Source: CAYGZL01 sp964354345 (GTDB lineage Bacteria > Chloroflexota > Anaerolineae > Anaerolineales > UBA4823). From it: DNA of 24,605 nucleotides. The notes beneath the pieces are model-generated. The model did no database searches. It saw only the letters and a program-made list of their open reading frames with translations, and was not told the origin of the DNA. Every line of letters begins with the position of its first letter. Position 1 is the stretch's first letter. A program made the position numbers and the translations under genes. Positions 14,933 to 23,453 of this stretch are shown here, piece by piece. The stretch is from positions 1-24,605 of the forward strand of contig CAYGZL010000027.1 in NCBI GenBank assembly GCA_964354345.1, in the 5' to 3' direction.

Positions 14933-16361
14933 TCGCGACGGCTACGGCTAAAAAGGCGACCGTGGCCAGGATGATCCACAGCCAGAGCGGTAGCAGCCAG
15001 CGCAGCCACTTGGGATATGGGACGACGGTCAGGCTGAGGGTGATGAGCAGGGCGGCGTTGGTGGGATAGGCCAGGTTGGAAAAGCCATCGCCAAAGCAGT
15101 AGGCGCTGACGGCGATCTGGCGGTTGACGCCCACCAGGTCGGCCAGGGGCATCAAGATCGGGACGAGGAGCAGGGCCTTGGCAGAACCGGATGTGATAAA
15201 GATTTCCAGCACCAGGGTCAGGGCGTAGATAACCAGGGCAGCCAGAAACGGGCTGGAGGTGGTGAAGGCGGACGAAGCCCAGTTCAGGATGGTGTCCAGG
15301 ATTTTGCCCGAGGCGACGATGTGGCGCACGCTGGCAGCCATCATCAGCAGCGGGACAGCGGGGGCAATGCCGATGAAACCATCCAGGGCGGCGCGCCAGG
15401 CGGCTTTACCGGCGCCGGCGAGCAAGCCTGAGCCGATCCCGCCTATGACGAAGAGCACACCGGTCAGAGGCAACGCCAGATCGGATAGCAGCGGAACGAA
15501 GGGCGAGGCCACCAGCACGGCCAGGATCAGTAGAAAGAAGATGGCTAAAAACAAACCAGCACGGCGCAAGCGTGGGTCGGAGGATAATTGCGACTCAAGT
15601 GAGAAGCCAGCATATTTGGAACGGACGGCCGAGTCTTCAGCGTAGACAGGCGAACTTTCGGGATGGCGATCAATGCGACGGGCGTAGCGGGTGAGAAATA
15701 AGGCCAGTAGCGCATAGACAACGATAAATAAGACAATCCGCGGTCCAGCGCCGGAAAAAAGCGGTAAGCCAGACAGCTTATGCGCGACGCCAATTGTGAA
15801 GGGATTGAAAATGGCGGTGGAGAAACCAACATTCGTCGCCAGCACCGACATACCGAGCCCGATAAGTGAGTCCCAACCGAGAGAGTAAGACAGGGCGATG
15901 ATGATCGGCACCAGGGGGATGATCTCTTCGAAGATGCCGAAAAAGCCACCCAGGGCCATGAAGACGAAGGCGACGATTAAAAGCAGGGTGTATTTACGCC
16001 CTCCGAAAGACTGGATGATCCAGGCAATGGCGGCTTTCAGGATACCGCTCTTATCCATGACAGCAAACGCCACACCCACCAGCAAGATGAAGAGGATGAT
16101 GGCAATGACGGTGAAACCATCTTTGGCAAAGAGCACTTCGACGGGCGCGGTGAACCAGCGCCAGATGGGATAATCCGGACGAGGGATTTCGAGGAAAGTA
16201 CCCGGCACGATGACTTCGCGACCCTCCGTTATGGTGCGCTGGTATTCACCGGCGGGCACCAGACGGGTAAGTATGCCGGCGAAGAGCATTAAGATGAAAA
16301 TAATTACGACAGCCTGGATGAAGGCTTTACGGCTGATGCGAACACCTGATTTACTTTCCAT
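14913..16361 (-). CDS. YfcC/DcuC-family membrane permease
   Basis: A 482-residue integral membrane protein with about 12 hydrophobic helices. It has the family's N-terminal helix followed by 'LVPAGEYQR', and 'GGFFGIFEEIIPLVPIIIA' and 'NVGFSTAIFNPFTIGVA' in the first half. 'SGSAKALLLVPILMPLADLVG' (about residues 393-413) and 'GDGFSNLAYPTNAALLI' in the second half form the paired re-entrant-like motifs of the DcuC/YfcC/AbgT-like ion transporter fold. Relatives move dicarboxylates, arginine/ornithine or p-aminobenzoyl-glutamate. The gene follows an M20 peptidase by 12 bp. Uptake of the peptidase's substrate, or exchange of its product, is the natural inference. It is the last gene of the four-gene - strand unit. 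Confidence 0.85.
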   Translation of the reverse strand: MESKSGVRISRKAFIQAVVIIFILMLFAGILTRLVPAGEYQRTITEGREVIVPGTFLEIPRPDYPIWRWFTAPVEVLFAKDGFTVIAIILFILLVGVAFAVMDKSGILKAAIAWIIQSFGGRKYTLLLIVAFVFMALGGFFGIFEEIIPLVPIIIALSYSLGWDSLIGLGMSVLATNVGFSTAIFNPFTIGVAHKLSGLPLFSGAGPRIVLFIVVYALLALFLTRYARRIDRHPESSPVYAEDSAVRSKYAGFSLESQLSSDPRLRRAGLFLAIFFLLILAVLVASPFVPLLSDLALPLTGVLFVIGGIGSGLLAGAGKAAWRAALDGFIGIAPAVPLLMMAASVRHIVASGKILDTILNWASSAFTTSSPFLAALVIYALTLVLEIFITSGSAKALLLVPILMPLADLVGVNRQIAVSAYCFGDGFSNLAYPTNAALLITLSLTVVPYPKWLRWLLPLWLWIILATVAFLAVAVAINYGPF

Positions 16362-16373
16362 GAGACCACCTTT

Positions 16374-17675
16374 CTATCGATTAACCATCATCGCCTGGAG
16401 GACAGCCTGGACGCCGAAGTCGAGCGCCGCGAGGGGTACGCGTTCATCGGCGGCGTGGATGGTGCGAGTGAAGTTGAAGTCGTCCGGCAGGCGCAGCGGT
16501 GTGAAGCCATAGGTCTGGATGCCCAGGGGCGAGAACAGGCGTGCGTCTGTCACGGCAGAGAGAACATAGGGCAGGGGGATGCCCTGGGGATCCAGGGTTT
16601 GTAGAATGTGCGCCAGGGACGCGAAGAATCCCAGGTCTGGCTCAGCAGGACCGGGCTCGAAATGTTCTACTTCGAGATGGACATCCGGGCCGAGTAAGGC
16701 GCGCAGCTCAGCCAGCATCAGCTCAGGTTTGAGCCCGGGTAGCAAACGCCCATCCAGACCCAGCGAGACTTCACCCGGGATAACGTTGAATTTATCACTG
16801 GCCTGGAGCATGGTGGGACTGGCGGTGTTATGCAACAGTGGCGCAAACAGGCTGGCTTGCGAACCGAGCAGGTTCAGCAGAAAATCAGTGAGGTGGGGAT
16901 TCAAGAGCTGGCGCAGGATGAGGCGGGTGGGAGTGGAGAGAGCATTCGCCATGGCGTTGAGCATGGTCCGCACGGCGGGTGTGATATGGACAGGCAGGCT
17001 TCGCTGGTCGAGAATCTGTAAGGTTCGAGCCAGCTTCGCCATGGCCTGACCGTGTACTGGCATCGATGCATGCCCACCCAGTCCGTGGAAGGTGGCTTTT
17101 ACTGCGCAAATCTGTTTTTCAGCGATCATGATCGGGTAGAAGCGTTTGCCAGCCAGGGTGAGGTTGAAGCCGCCGAACTCGCCCAGGGCGTAACGAACGC
17201 CTTTGAAAAGGTCAGCATGTTCTTTAACCAGGTAGCCAACCCCATAACTGCCCATGTTCTCTTCATCGGCGACAGCCGCGAAGATCACATCGCCCGGCAA
17301 GGAATGACCCTCTGCTTTGGCCTTGAGCAAGGCTGCCAGGAAGAGCGCCACGGGACCTTTGCAGTCCAGCGCGCCGCGTCCCCACAAGTAGCCATCCACA
17401 ATCCGTCCTTCAAAGGGTGGATATTTCCAGGATTGGTTGGCAGTGGTGACGACATCCACATGACCATAGAGCAAGAGGGGGGGAGCGTTACCAGTACCTT
17501 TCAAACGGGCAACCAGATTGGTGCGCTCTGGTGTACGACCGAGTACGAGCGACTCGATTCCCGCGTCTAGCAGCAGCCCCTGGATGTAGGCAATGCAGTC
17601 TCGCTCGTTGCCGGGTGGATTGGTGGTGTCAAAACGGATCAGGTTTTGGAGGATTTCTATTGTAGTGGGAGGCAT
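16374..17675 (-). CDS. M20-family zinc metallopeptidase / deacylase
   Basis: A 433-residue cytosolic enzyme of the ArgE/DapE/CPG2 family. The start is ATG 17675, with AAAGGA (17683-17688) seven bases upstream; the longer frame to 17726 would run into the upstream cytochrome gene. Metal and catalytic residues are in order: His72 and Asp74 (GHVDVV), bridging Asp104 (GRGALDCKGP), Glu138-Glu139 (ADEEN), 'LGEFGG' at the fourth ligand position and a late His in 'TRTIHAADERVP'. The dimerisation domain 'HGLGGHASMPVHGQA' is intact. The family hydrolyses dipeptides, N-acyl amino acids or carbamoylated amino acids. It sits 20 bp after a cytochrome gene and 12 bp before a permease gene. Confidence 0.9.
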   Translation of the reverse strand: MPPTTIEILQNLIRFDTTNPPGNERDCIAYIQGLLLDAGIESLVLGRTPERTNLVARLKGTGNAPPLLLYGHVDVVTTANQSWKYPPFEGRIVDGYLWGRGALDCKGPVALFLAALLKAKAEGHSLPGDVIFAAVADEENMGSYGVGYLVKEHADLFKGVRYALGEFGGFNLTLAGKRFYPIMIAEKQICAVKATFHGLGGHASMPVHGQAMAKLARTLQILDQRSLPVHITPAVRTMLNAMANALSTPTRLILRQLLNPHLTDFLLNLLGSQASLFAPLLHNTASPTMLQASDKFNVIPGEVSLGLDGRLLPGLKPELMLAELRALLGPDVHLEVEHFEPGPAEPDLGFFASLAHILQTLDPQGIPLPYVLSAVTDARLFSPLGIQTYGFTPLRLPDDFNFTRTIHAADERVPLAALDFGVQAVLQAMMVNR

Positions 17676-17695
17676 TGTGTGTCCTTTCGGGGTAA

Positions 17696-19306
17696 TTACC
17701 CACCGCCTTTTCCAGTGGGATGACATTGAAGACAGCGCCCGGCGATATTCGAGATCCCCTTATCGGCATGATTTTTCTCAGTTTCAGCCTGGTTGTGGCA
17801 TTTATAGCAGTTTGCGGAGGCGTTGGTGCCATCATGGCAGCTCGAACAAATCCCGCCAGCATTGCCATGATTCGTCGGGAACGTGTGACCACTGACACTG
17901 ATCTTCGACCAATTGCCCGGAGTGTGGCATTTTGAGCATTGCCCGCTCCAATGGTTGGCTGGCGGTGTATGGCAGGACTGGCAGTCTGCCAGGCCGGTGT
18001 GGTTAAAGCTGGCTGGCAGCCAGGCGTTGGTGGAGTGACAGAGCGAACATTGGCCGGTGAAATGGTTCGCCGGACGTTTCCCGGCATGGCAGGATTGGCA
18101 ATCGCTCGCGCCAGCAGCCTGGTGGTTGAAATGGGCTGGCAACCAGGCGGTGGTGGCGTGGCAGGCAGAGCATTGGCCGGTGAAGTGGTTAGCGGGGCGC
18201 TTAATCCCATGGCAAGATTGACAGTCGGTTGCGCCAGCAGCCTGGTGGTTGAAATGGGCTGGCAGCCATGCGGTGGTGGCGTGGCAGGCAGAGCATTGAC
18301 CAGTGAAGTGGTTGGCAGGACGCTTCATCCCATGACAGGACTGGCAATCGATCGCGCCAACAGTTTGGTGGTTGAAGTGGGCGGGCAGCCAGGCAGTGGA
18401 GGCGTGACAGGCAGAGCATTGCCCTGTGTAATGATTGGCCGGACGCTGCCTGGCATGACAGACCTGGCAATCCGTGGCGGAGGCTGCCAGGTGGTTGAAA
18501 TTGGCAGGTTTCCAGGCGATTGTATTGTGACAGGCATCGCACTCACCGATAAAGTGATCCACGGGGCGGATGTTTTGATGGCAGACGCTGCATTGCGTGG
18601 GCGTGCCTTTGTAGATACCATTGGTGTGACATTTCGCACAAACCAACTGAGCATGGACGCCAGAGAGAGGCAGGAACTGGTGTAATGCGCCGGAACTGCC
18701 TGGAGGGAAAGTCACAGCCACCGGCGCGATCGCACTGGCAACGCTTCCCTGGGGTGAACTATCCGGGGTGGGCTGTGCCTGGTTTCCTGGCTGCGCAGAG
18801 CCAACCGGATTATCGGGCGGGGAGGGAGTGGCAAAAGAACCCACCATTTTCTCAAGGGCAATTACCCGAGCCTGGATTGCCTTGAAGAGGTCGGGTTGGT
18901 CGTTGGGGGCTGTTTTAAGCGCAGCGAGCGCCTGGATAATCCCGGGGAGCTGATTGGCAAGGCGCGTTTTCAAATCGGTCAGGCCAGTGGAGGGAGATTG
19001 GTACACGGCCTGGATCGCCTGATCGAGCGCTTCGTGTACGGCAAGCAAACCCGCAGCTTCCCGGGTAGTACCGACCAGACTGACCAGGTCGGTGGTGCGG
19101 CGGGTGAGTAAATCGAGTGCATAGCTGGCGCGCTGGATAGGTGAGGGCAACAGATGGATCAGGGAAAACTCAGCCAGGTGCTGCAAGGAGTAAGGCGCCT
19201 GACCGGGATGGAAGGGTTGGCCTCGGGCTAACCCATATCCCACGCCGGCCAGCAGCAGAACCAGGGCCAGGATTATTAGAAAAGCAAGTAGGAGAAAACG
19301 TCGCAT
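17696..19306 (-). CDS. Membrane-anchored 16-heme c-type cytochrome with 41-residue tandem repeats
   Basis: A 536-residue protein. Residues 4-24 form a membrane anchor or uncleaved signal. Residues 35-155 are a helical, cysteine-free region that resembles DUF5667 (by eye). A Pro/Ser/Gln linker follows at 158-200. From residue 223 come 16 CxxCH haem sites. Those beginning at 256, 297, 338, 379 and 420 are exactly 41 residues apart, as are those at 280, 321, 362 and 403. Each unit thus carries two haems plus extra histidines (RPANHF, HFNHQ) suited to be distal ligands. The last four sites form a different module ending LQCHPTGKGGG, shared with the cytochrome encoded upstream. It should lie outside the membrane and conduct electrons; the partner is unknown. 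Confidence 0.92.
   Translation of the reverse strand: MRRFLLLAFLIILALVLLLAGVGYGLARGQPFHPGQAPYSLQHLAEFSLIHLLPSPIQRASYALDLLTRRTTDLVSLVGTTREAAGLLAVHEALDQAIQAVYQSPSTGLTDLKTRLANQLPGIIQALAALKTAPNDQPDLFKAIQARVIALEKMVGSFATPSPPDNPVGSAQPGNQAQPTPDSSPQGSVASAIAPVAVTFPPGSSGALHQFLPLSGVHAQLVCAKCHTNGIYKGTPTQCSVCHQNIRPVDHFIGECDACHNTIAWKPANFNHLAASATDCQVCHARQRPANHYTGQCSACHASTAWLPAHFNHQTVGAIDCQSCHGMKRPANHFTGQCSACHATTAWLPAHFNHQAAGATDCQSCHGIKRPANHFTGQCSACHATTAWLPAHFNHQAAGASDCQSCHAGKRPANHFTGQCSLCHSTNAWLPASFNHTGLADCQSCHTPPANHWSGQCSKCHTPGNWSKISVSGHTFPTNHGNAGGICSSCHDGTNASANCYKCHNQAETEKNHADKGISNIAGRCLQCHPTGKGGG
17989..18591 (-). repeat. 123-bp tandem repeat inside the 16-heme cytochrome gene
   Basis: The DNA encoding the 41-residue haem units repeats with a 123-bp period. 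Copies around 18100-18350 are near identical, for example the shared words TGGTGGTTGAAATGGGCTGG and GGCAGGCAGAGCATTG on the + strand. Such identity implies recent duplication or ongoing conversion, so copy number may vary among strains. Confidence 0.85.
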
Positions 19307-19324
19307 AAGTACTCCGTTAACCCG

Positions 19325-20818
19325 TCATGGTCTCAGAGAAGCCTTGCCTTGACCTGTGGGGTGGCATCTGGCACATTGAACCAGGTCAGTTGGCGAGATA
19401 TTTTGGCCGAGGTGTTGCTGCTCGATTTGTGTGGCATCATGGGTGTGACAGTTTGTACAAGTATACTGGAGATAAGCCTGTGGATGACAGGTCTGGCAGT
19501 CATTTTGTTGGTCAGTGCCATGGTTGAGGGGAAAGGAGTGAATGCGTAATTGAGCCGGGGTCCAGGCCTGGGTTGTGTGGCAATCCTGGCACTGCACGCC
19601 GAAAAAACCAGCATGGATCGGCGGCTCGGAATGGCAGCCGGCGCAGGTTCCTGGCGTCCCACGGAAGACACGGTTGGCGTGGCATTTCTGGCATTCCAGG
19701 GCAGCATGAGCGCCCTCCAAAGGGAAAAAATTATTATGATCGAAGTTGCTGAGGCGATCAACGCCATCATGGCAGTCCAGGCATGCCGAACCAAACTGAT
19801 CCTGGTGGCGGGAGATGAAGTCTGCTCCAGTTACCGATTGAGCATGGCAACTGATGCAAATGGGTAGCACCGCCTGTTGAATATCCTGAACATGGCAATC
19901 CCGGCAGGTCAGCGGTTGCCCAAGCACGCCTACGGTGTGGCGCGCCAGGCTGAAGTGCGTAGTGGTCTGGTGGTCGAACGGCTGCCCCTGCCACAGGGCT
20001 GGTTGCCAGCCGGCTGAGGAATGGCAGGTTGAGCAATCGGTAGAGAACAGGCCTTGATGGACCGCTGGCTCTGGGTGGCAATCCACACAGGCGGTGGAGG
20101 TGTTATTGAAGCTGACGGCTACGCCTGGGAAATTGGACGTGGGGAAATGGCAGCGGACGCAGGACAGGCTGGCGTGACGACCGGTCAAGGGGAAGTGGGA
20201 CTGCTGATGGTCAAAGTCTGCCATGCGGTCGCTGCCGTCATGGCAGGCCAGGCAATTCGAACCGAACTCAACGCTGTGTTGGCGGATAAAGTCTGGCGCA
20301 TGAAGGGCGTGACAGGTGAAGCAACTGCTGAGATCCAGCGGAAAACCCGGCGTGTTAATGTGGCAGGCTGTGCAATCCAGCGGTTGTTCATTGTAATCCA
20401 GGCTGTGCCAGGTCAAGCTGAAGCCGGTCAGAGTATGGTCGAAGCGCGCCAGGCTGGATTGGAGCAGGTCATTGTCTTTACCCTGGTGCTCGACATGACA
20501 GCGGTAACATTGGTTGACCTGGGGGATGAGCGCATGGGTGCCTTGCTGCTGTTGGATTTGTGTTGCGATGCGGGAATGGCATTGTAAACAAAGCTGATCC
20601 TGCGTGGTGCGCAGCGGTGCGTGGCACAGGTCACAACGGGTCTCAAAGGCGAGATGGGAGGTGTACCCGCCTGAACGGTCGCCGGAGCGGGTCTGGTTGC
20701 TGAGTCGCCCGGGACTGAAGGCCATCCCACCCGTGCGCCAGACGCTGAGAATGACACCCGCCACCAGAACGGCGGTCAATAAGATACCAGGAAGTGAGAC
20801 CAACCGGGTTCTTATCAT
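19325..20818 (-). CDS. Membrane-anchored 18-heme c-type cytochrome
   Basis: A 497-residue protein. I start it at ATG 20818, which gives an N-terminal anchor helix (VSLPGILLTAVLVAGVILSVW). The frame continues upstream to 21073, but that stretch crosses the promoter and the divergent gene and reads as non-coding. There are 18 CxxCH motifs from CDLCH to CARCH. Between them lie histidines in repeated phrases such as 'FDHQQSHFPLTGRHASLSC' and 'FDHNNFFPLEGAHAALEC', as in outer-surface multihaem proteins with bis-His haems. The C-terminal four-haem module (FPLNHG, then CxxCH, CTNCH, and CARCHPTGQG) matches that of the next gene, 18 bp downstream. No Shine-Dalgarno is obvious. It is probably exported by Sec, loaded with haem outside and anchored in the membrane. 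Confidence 0.9.
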   Translation of the reverse strand: MIRTRLVSLPGILLTAVLVAGVILSVWRTGGMAFSPGRLSNQTRSGDRSGGYTSHLAFETRCDLCHAPLRTTQDQLCLQCHSRIATQIQQQQGTHALIPQVNQCYRCHVEHQGKDNDLLQSSLARFDHTLTGFSLTWHSLDYNEQPLDCTACHINTPGFPLDLSSCFTCHALHAPDFIRQHSVEFGSNCLACHDGSDRMADFDHQQSHFPLTGRHASLSCVRCHFPTSNFPGVAVSFNNTSTACVDCHPEPAVHQGLFSTDCSTCHSSAGWQPALWQGQPFDHQTTTHFSLARHTVGVLGQPLTCRDCHVQDIQQAVLPICISCHAQSVTGADFISRHQDQFGSACLDCHDGVDRLSNFDHNNFFPLEGAHAALECQKCHANRVFRGTPGTCAGCHSEPPIHAGFFGVQCQDCHTTQAWTPAQLRIHSFPLNHGTDQQNDCQTCHPQAYLQYTCTNCHTHDATQIEQQHLGQNISPTDLVQCARCHPTGQGKASLRP

Positions 20819-20864
20819 CGCAGGAAGAACGGTTGGATGAACAGGTGATGGGTTATGAAGTTGA

Positions 20865-20893
20865 TTTATATGGCATAATGATAAGCATGTCAA
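20865..20893 (-). promoter_or_regulatory. Near-consensus sigma-70-type promoter for the cytochrome operon
   Basis: On the - strand TTGACA (20888-20893), a 17-bp spacer and TATAAA (20865-20870) are found. Start of transcription would fall near 20858, giving about 40 bases of leader before ATG 20818. It is the best promoter match in the window and supports reading the four - strand genes as one operon. Confidence 0.75.
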
Positions 20894-20906
20894 GGGATAA
20901 AGATTT

Positions 20907-21962
20907 ATGCAAGCCACTTTTCTAGCCGGACCCCAACTGCTTGAGGTGCGCACGATCCCTGAGCCGGCGCTGCCGGAAGACGGCGTAATCGTGCAAGTGA
21001 AGGTGTGCGGGGTGTGTGGCTCGGATTTACGGCGGTGGAAAGAGGGACCGCGGCCTGGCGATCTGCCGTCCATCCCCGGGCATGAGTTCTCGGGGGTGGT
21101 GACTGCAATCGGTCCGCGTTGTAGCGGTTACCAGGTGGGCGACCGGTTGTCAGTTGGACCGGATATCCACTGCGGGCGATGCTATTACTGCGCGCGTGGG
21201 ATGTACAACCTGTGTGATCACTTACGCTTCCTGGGCGTCACACCAGGCATCCCGGGCGGTTTCGCCGAATATGTGGCCCTGGACGGAGACACCTTACTGA
21301 ACGGGATTGTGCATCCTATGCCAGATAATTTATCGTTCGAGCACGCTGCGTTGGCTGAACCGTGTAGCTCGGTACTGGCGACACATGAGAAGCTGGACAC
21401 GCATTGGGGCGATACGGTGGCGGTGCTCGGGGCTGGGCCGATTGGATGTTTGCACACTATCGTTGCCAGACGGCGCGGGGCGCGGGTGATTCTCTCGGAG
21501 CCGAGTCGGATAAGGCGTGAGCTGGTGCAATGGAAGCTAACTGGTGCACTGCAACCGCTGATGATCCTGGATCCGCTGCAGGAGGATGTGGTGGCGCAGG
21601 TACGGGCGTTGACAGATGATCGCGGGGCTGACATTGTTATCTGTGCCAATCCAGTGGCAGCTACAGTGACGCAGGCGGTCGAGATGGTGCGCAAAGCGGG
21701 TAAGGTGGCGTTGTTCGGCGGATTGCCCAGGGTGGATCCGCGCGTGACCGTGGATGGCAACCGTATTCATTATGGGGAAATCCTGTTGGTCGGAGCGTTT
21801 TCCTACCATCCGGTACACCATGCGCTGGCGCTGGAGTTCCTGGCTAACGGCGGCATCTCGGGCGAGGCGGTGATTACGCACCGTTTTCCACTGGCGCAGG
21901 TAGCGGAGGCGTTCGATGTCGCGGCTGGAGGACAGGCGCTAAAAGTGGTCGTTAAATGTTGA
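20907..21962 (+). CDS. Zinc-dependent medium-chain dehydrogenase (sorbitol/threonine dehydrogenase-like)
   Basis: A 351-residue cytosolic oxidoreductase. Catalytic zinc ligands are Cys37 (CGVCGSD), His59-Glu60 (GHE) and Glu151 (AEP). The structural zinc site is complete: Cys89, Cys92, Cys95 and Cys103. The Rossmann motif is GAGPIG (175-180). Glu198 in 'VILSEPSRIRR' lies at the end of the second strand, where an acidic residue favours NAD over NADP. The family oxidises polyols, threonine or inositol derivatives; the exact substrate is not readable. AAGGG at 20892-20896 is about ten bases before ATG 20907. It is transcribed divergently from the cytochrome operon, with overlapping promoter regions (an extended -10-like TGGCATAAT at 20871-20879). 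Confidence 0.92.
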   Translation: MQATFLAGPQLLEVRTIPEPALPEDGVIVQVKVCGVCGSDLRRWKEGPRPGDLPSIPGHEFSGVVTAIGPRCSGYQVGDRLSVGPDIHCGRCYYCARGMYNLCDHLRFLGVTPGIPGGFAEYVALDGDTLLNGIVHPMPDNLSFEHAALAEPCSSVLATHEKLDTHWGDTVAVLGAGPIGCLHTIVARRRGARVILSEPSRIRRELVQWKLTGALQPLMILDPLQEDVVAQVRALTDDRGADIVICANPVAATVTQAVEMVRKAGKVALFGGLPRVDPRVTVDGNRIHYGEILLVGAFSYHPVHHALALEFLANGGISGEAVITHRFPLAQVAEAFDVAAGGQALKVVVKC

Positions 21963-21977
21963 AGGTTTACGGGTTTA

Positions 21978-22016
21978 GGTTGGAAGGTTGGAAGGTTGGA
22001 ACGTTGGAAGGTTGGA
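21978..22016 (+). repeat. GGTTGGAA short tandem repeat
   Basis: Five head-to-tail copies of GGTTGGAA, the fourth with a one-base change and the last truncated to GGTTGGA. They sit directly after the dehydrogenase gene. The GG runs at regular spacing could form a two-layer quadruplex. The remainder of the 189-bp gap is AT-rich with a TATAAA at 22106-22111 and no clear -35. Confidence 0.75.
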
Positions 22017-22151
22017 TATTGGAGGTCAGGTTTTTAGGGACTATATACTTGTAGGTGGTAAAGGTGGGGATTACAGGTTGGGTGGTACAATACCTGGATT
22101 GTTTTTATAAATTCAATCGCAAATTTAAAATGAAGGTAAATTGGAGGAGAT

Positions 22152-23453
22152 ATGATTTGTAAAGCATGTGGCGGAGAAAATCCGGAGGGGACGATCTATT
22201 GTACGTTATGCGGGCAAGCATTGAAAGCTGAGGAGCAGAATCAGGAGGCTCAACAGGAGGAAGCAAGTGTACTGCCAGAGGTTTCCGCGGAAGGTGTGGT
22301 TACCCCAGTGAATCCGGCGAATCTGGTGAGTGAACGACCAATCAGGCTGCGAAAATCCATCCCCTGGGCGTGGGTGGTGTTGGGATTGCTGGTACTGGCT
22401 GGGATTGGAGCAGCAGCCGTGGCGTTGGGCCTCTTTAAGTTTGCGCCATCGGCACGACGGATTCTCTACTACCAATATAATCCCACAGCACAGACCAGTG
22501 GTGTGTATGAAATGCCTTTGACGAGCAATCTGGCGAAATTACTCATTCCCTTTACCGACTCGGCGATTAACCAGGAGGCGAACTGGCAAAGTCAGCTCTT
22601 TTCACCTTTAGAAATTTACCAACTCCTGGCGCCGGATCAAAAGTCATTGCTGGTAAGTACTGGGATGACCTTATGGCTTGTCGCGCTGGATGGTAGTGAA
22701 CCACAGAAAATCACCAGCCAACTCAGCGTGTTACCTCCATTTCGATCTACATACAGCTGGTCTGCGGATAACCAATCGATCGCTTACTCGACCGGTACCG
22801 AGTTAGAGAACATCATGATCATCGTTGCCACGACAAAGGGTGAAAAACTGCACGAAATCCAAAAGTCGGTTTTCCCCTTATGGTCGCCGAATGGAAAGAT
22901 GATCGCTCATACCGGGAATATCAATGCAGAGGGCGGCGACCTGATGATGTACGATCCGAAAACGAGCAAAGCCACCCGAGTACCCAACCAGCCGACCGGC
23001 GTGAATTTACCTTTTGCCTGGTCCCCAGACAGTCAAAAGTTGATCGTTTTCAATCTTGATTCGGCTGGGGAATCGATGGATCTGTATGTTACAGATTCGG
23101 CAGGATTGAATTGGGTAAGATTGACTACCACTCCGGGGATGTATGAACTACAGGCAATCTGGTCGCCCAACCGCCAACAAATCCTATTTAATGAATATGA
23201 TTCCAACAACGAATATTCCGCCCTGTATTTAATCAATCCAGATGGCAGTGGTATGAGACAACTCCAATCAGAATCGAAGGGATTTATTACCGATATAACC
23301 TGGTTGCCTGATGGGTTGAGTATCGTCTATTCTGCGGTGTCATTAGAAAGTCAATCCAATGGCGAGTTGTACTCAATGGACCTGGCGACAGGCACAGTCA
23401 AACAGCTCACTCAAACAACGGAGAGTGAATTAGCGCCGGTGTGGGCGCCATAG
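22152..23453 (+). CDS. Zinc-ribbon, single-TM, TolB-like beta-propeller protein
   Basis: A 433-residue protein with GGAGGA at 22143-22148 before ATG 22152. Residues 1-22 are a zinc ribbon (Cys3, Cys6, Cys17, Cys20). Residues about 25-70 are an acidic, Gln/Glu-rich linker. Residues about 74-96 form a membrane helix (WVVLGLLVLAGIGAAAVALGLF). The rest is a six-bladed-type propeller with repeated blade ends of the TolB/WD40-like pattern: WSADNQSIAYS, WSPNGKMIAHT, WSPDSQKLIVF, WSPNRQQILF and WLPDGLSIVYS. The ribbon would be cytoplasmic and the propeller outside. This fusion is common in Anaerolineae and its function is unknown. Its 3' end overlaps the convergent DUF362 gene by 24 bp. Confidence 0.85.
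   Translation: MICKACGGENPEGTIYCTLCGQALKAEEQNQEAQQEEASVLPEVSAEGVVTPVNPANLVSERPIRLRKSIPWAWVVLGLLVLAGIGAAAVALGLFKFAPSARRILYYQYNPTAQTSGVYEMPLTSNLAKLLIPFTDSAINQEANWQSQLFSPLEIYQLLAPDQKSLLVSTGMTLWLVALDGSEPQKITSQLSVLPPFRSTYSWSADNQSIAYSTGTELENIMIIVATTKGEKLHEIQKSVFPLWSPNGKMIAHTGNINAEGGDLMMYDPKTSKATRVPNQPTGVNLPFAWSPDSQKLIVFNLDSAGESMDLYVTDSAGLNWVRLTTTPGMYELQAIWSPNRQQILFNEYDSNNEYSALYLINPDGSGMRQLQSESKGFITDITWLPDGLSIVYSAVSLESQSNGELYSMDLATGTVKQLTQTTESELAPVWAP

Noticed and set aside
17989..18591. CRISPR-like regular repeat
   Set aside because: The period is 123 bp in a coding frame with haem motifs. There are no short palindromic repeats with unique spacers, and no cas genes.
17939..18685. 248-residue + strand open frame with GWQPGxGGV repeats
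   Set aside because: It lies fully antisense to the 16-haem cytochrome gene. Its repeats are only the mirror of the 123-bp haem repeat, and no ribosome site is present.
20054..20587. 177-residue + strand open frame
   Set aside because: Antisense to the 18-haem cytochrome gene. CxxCH-rich codons leave long open frames on the other strand.
20819..21073. Longer N-terminus of the 18-haem cytochrome
   Set aside because: It would cross the TTGACA/TATAAA promoter and the divergent dehydrogenase gene. The extra residues have no export signal and read as antisense of that gene.
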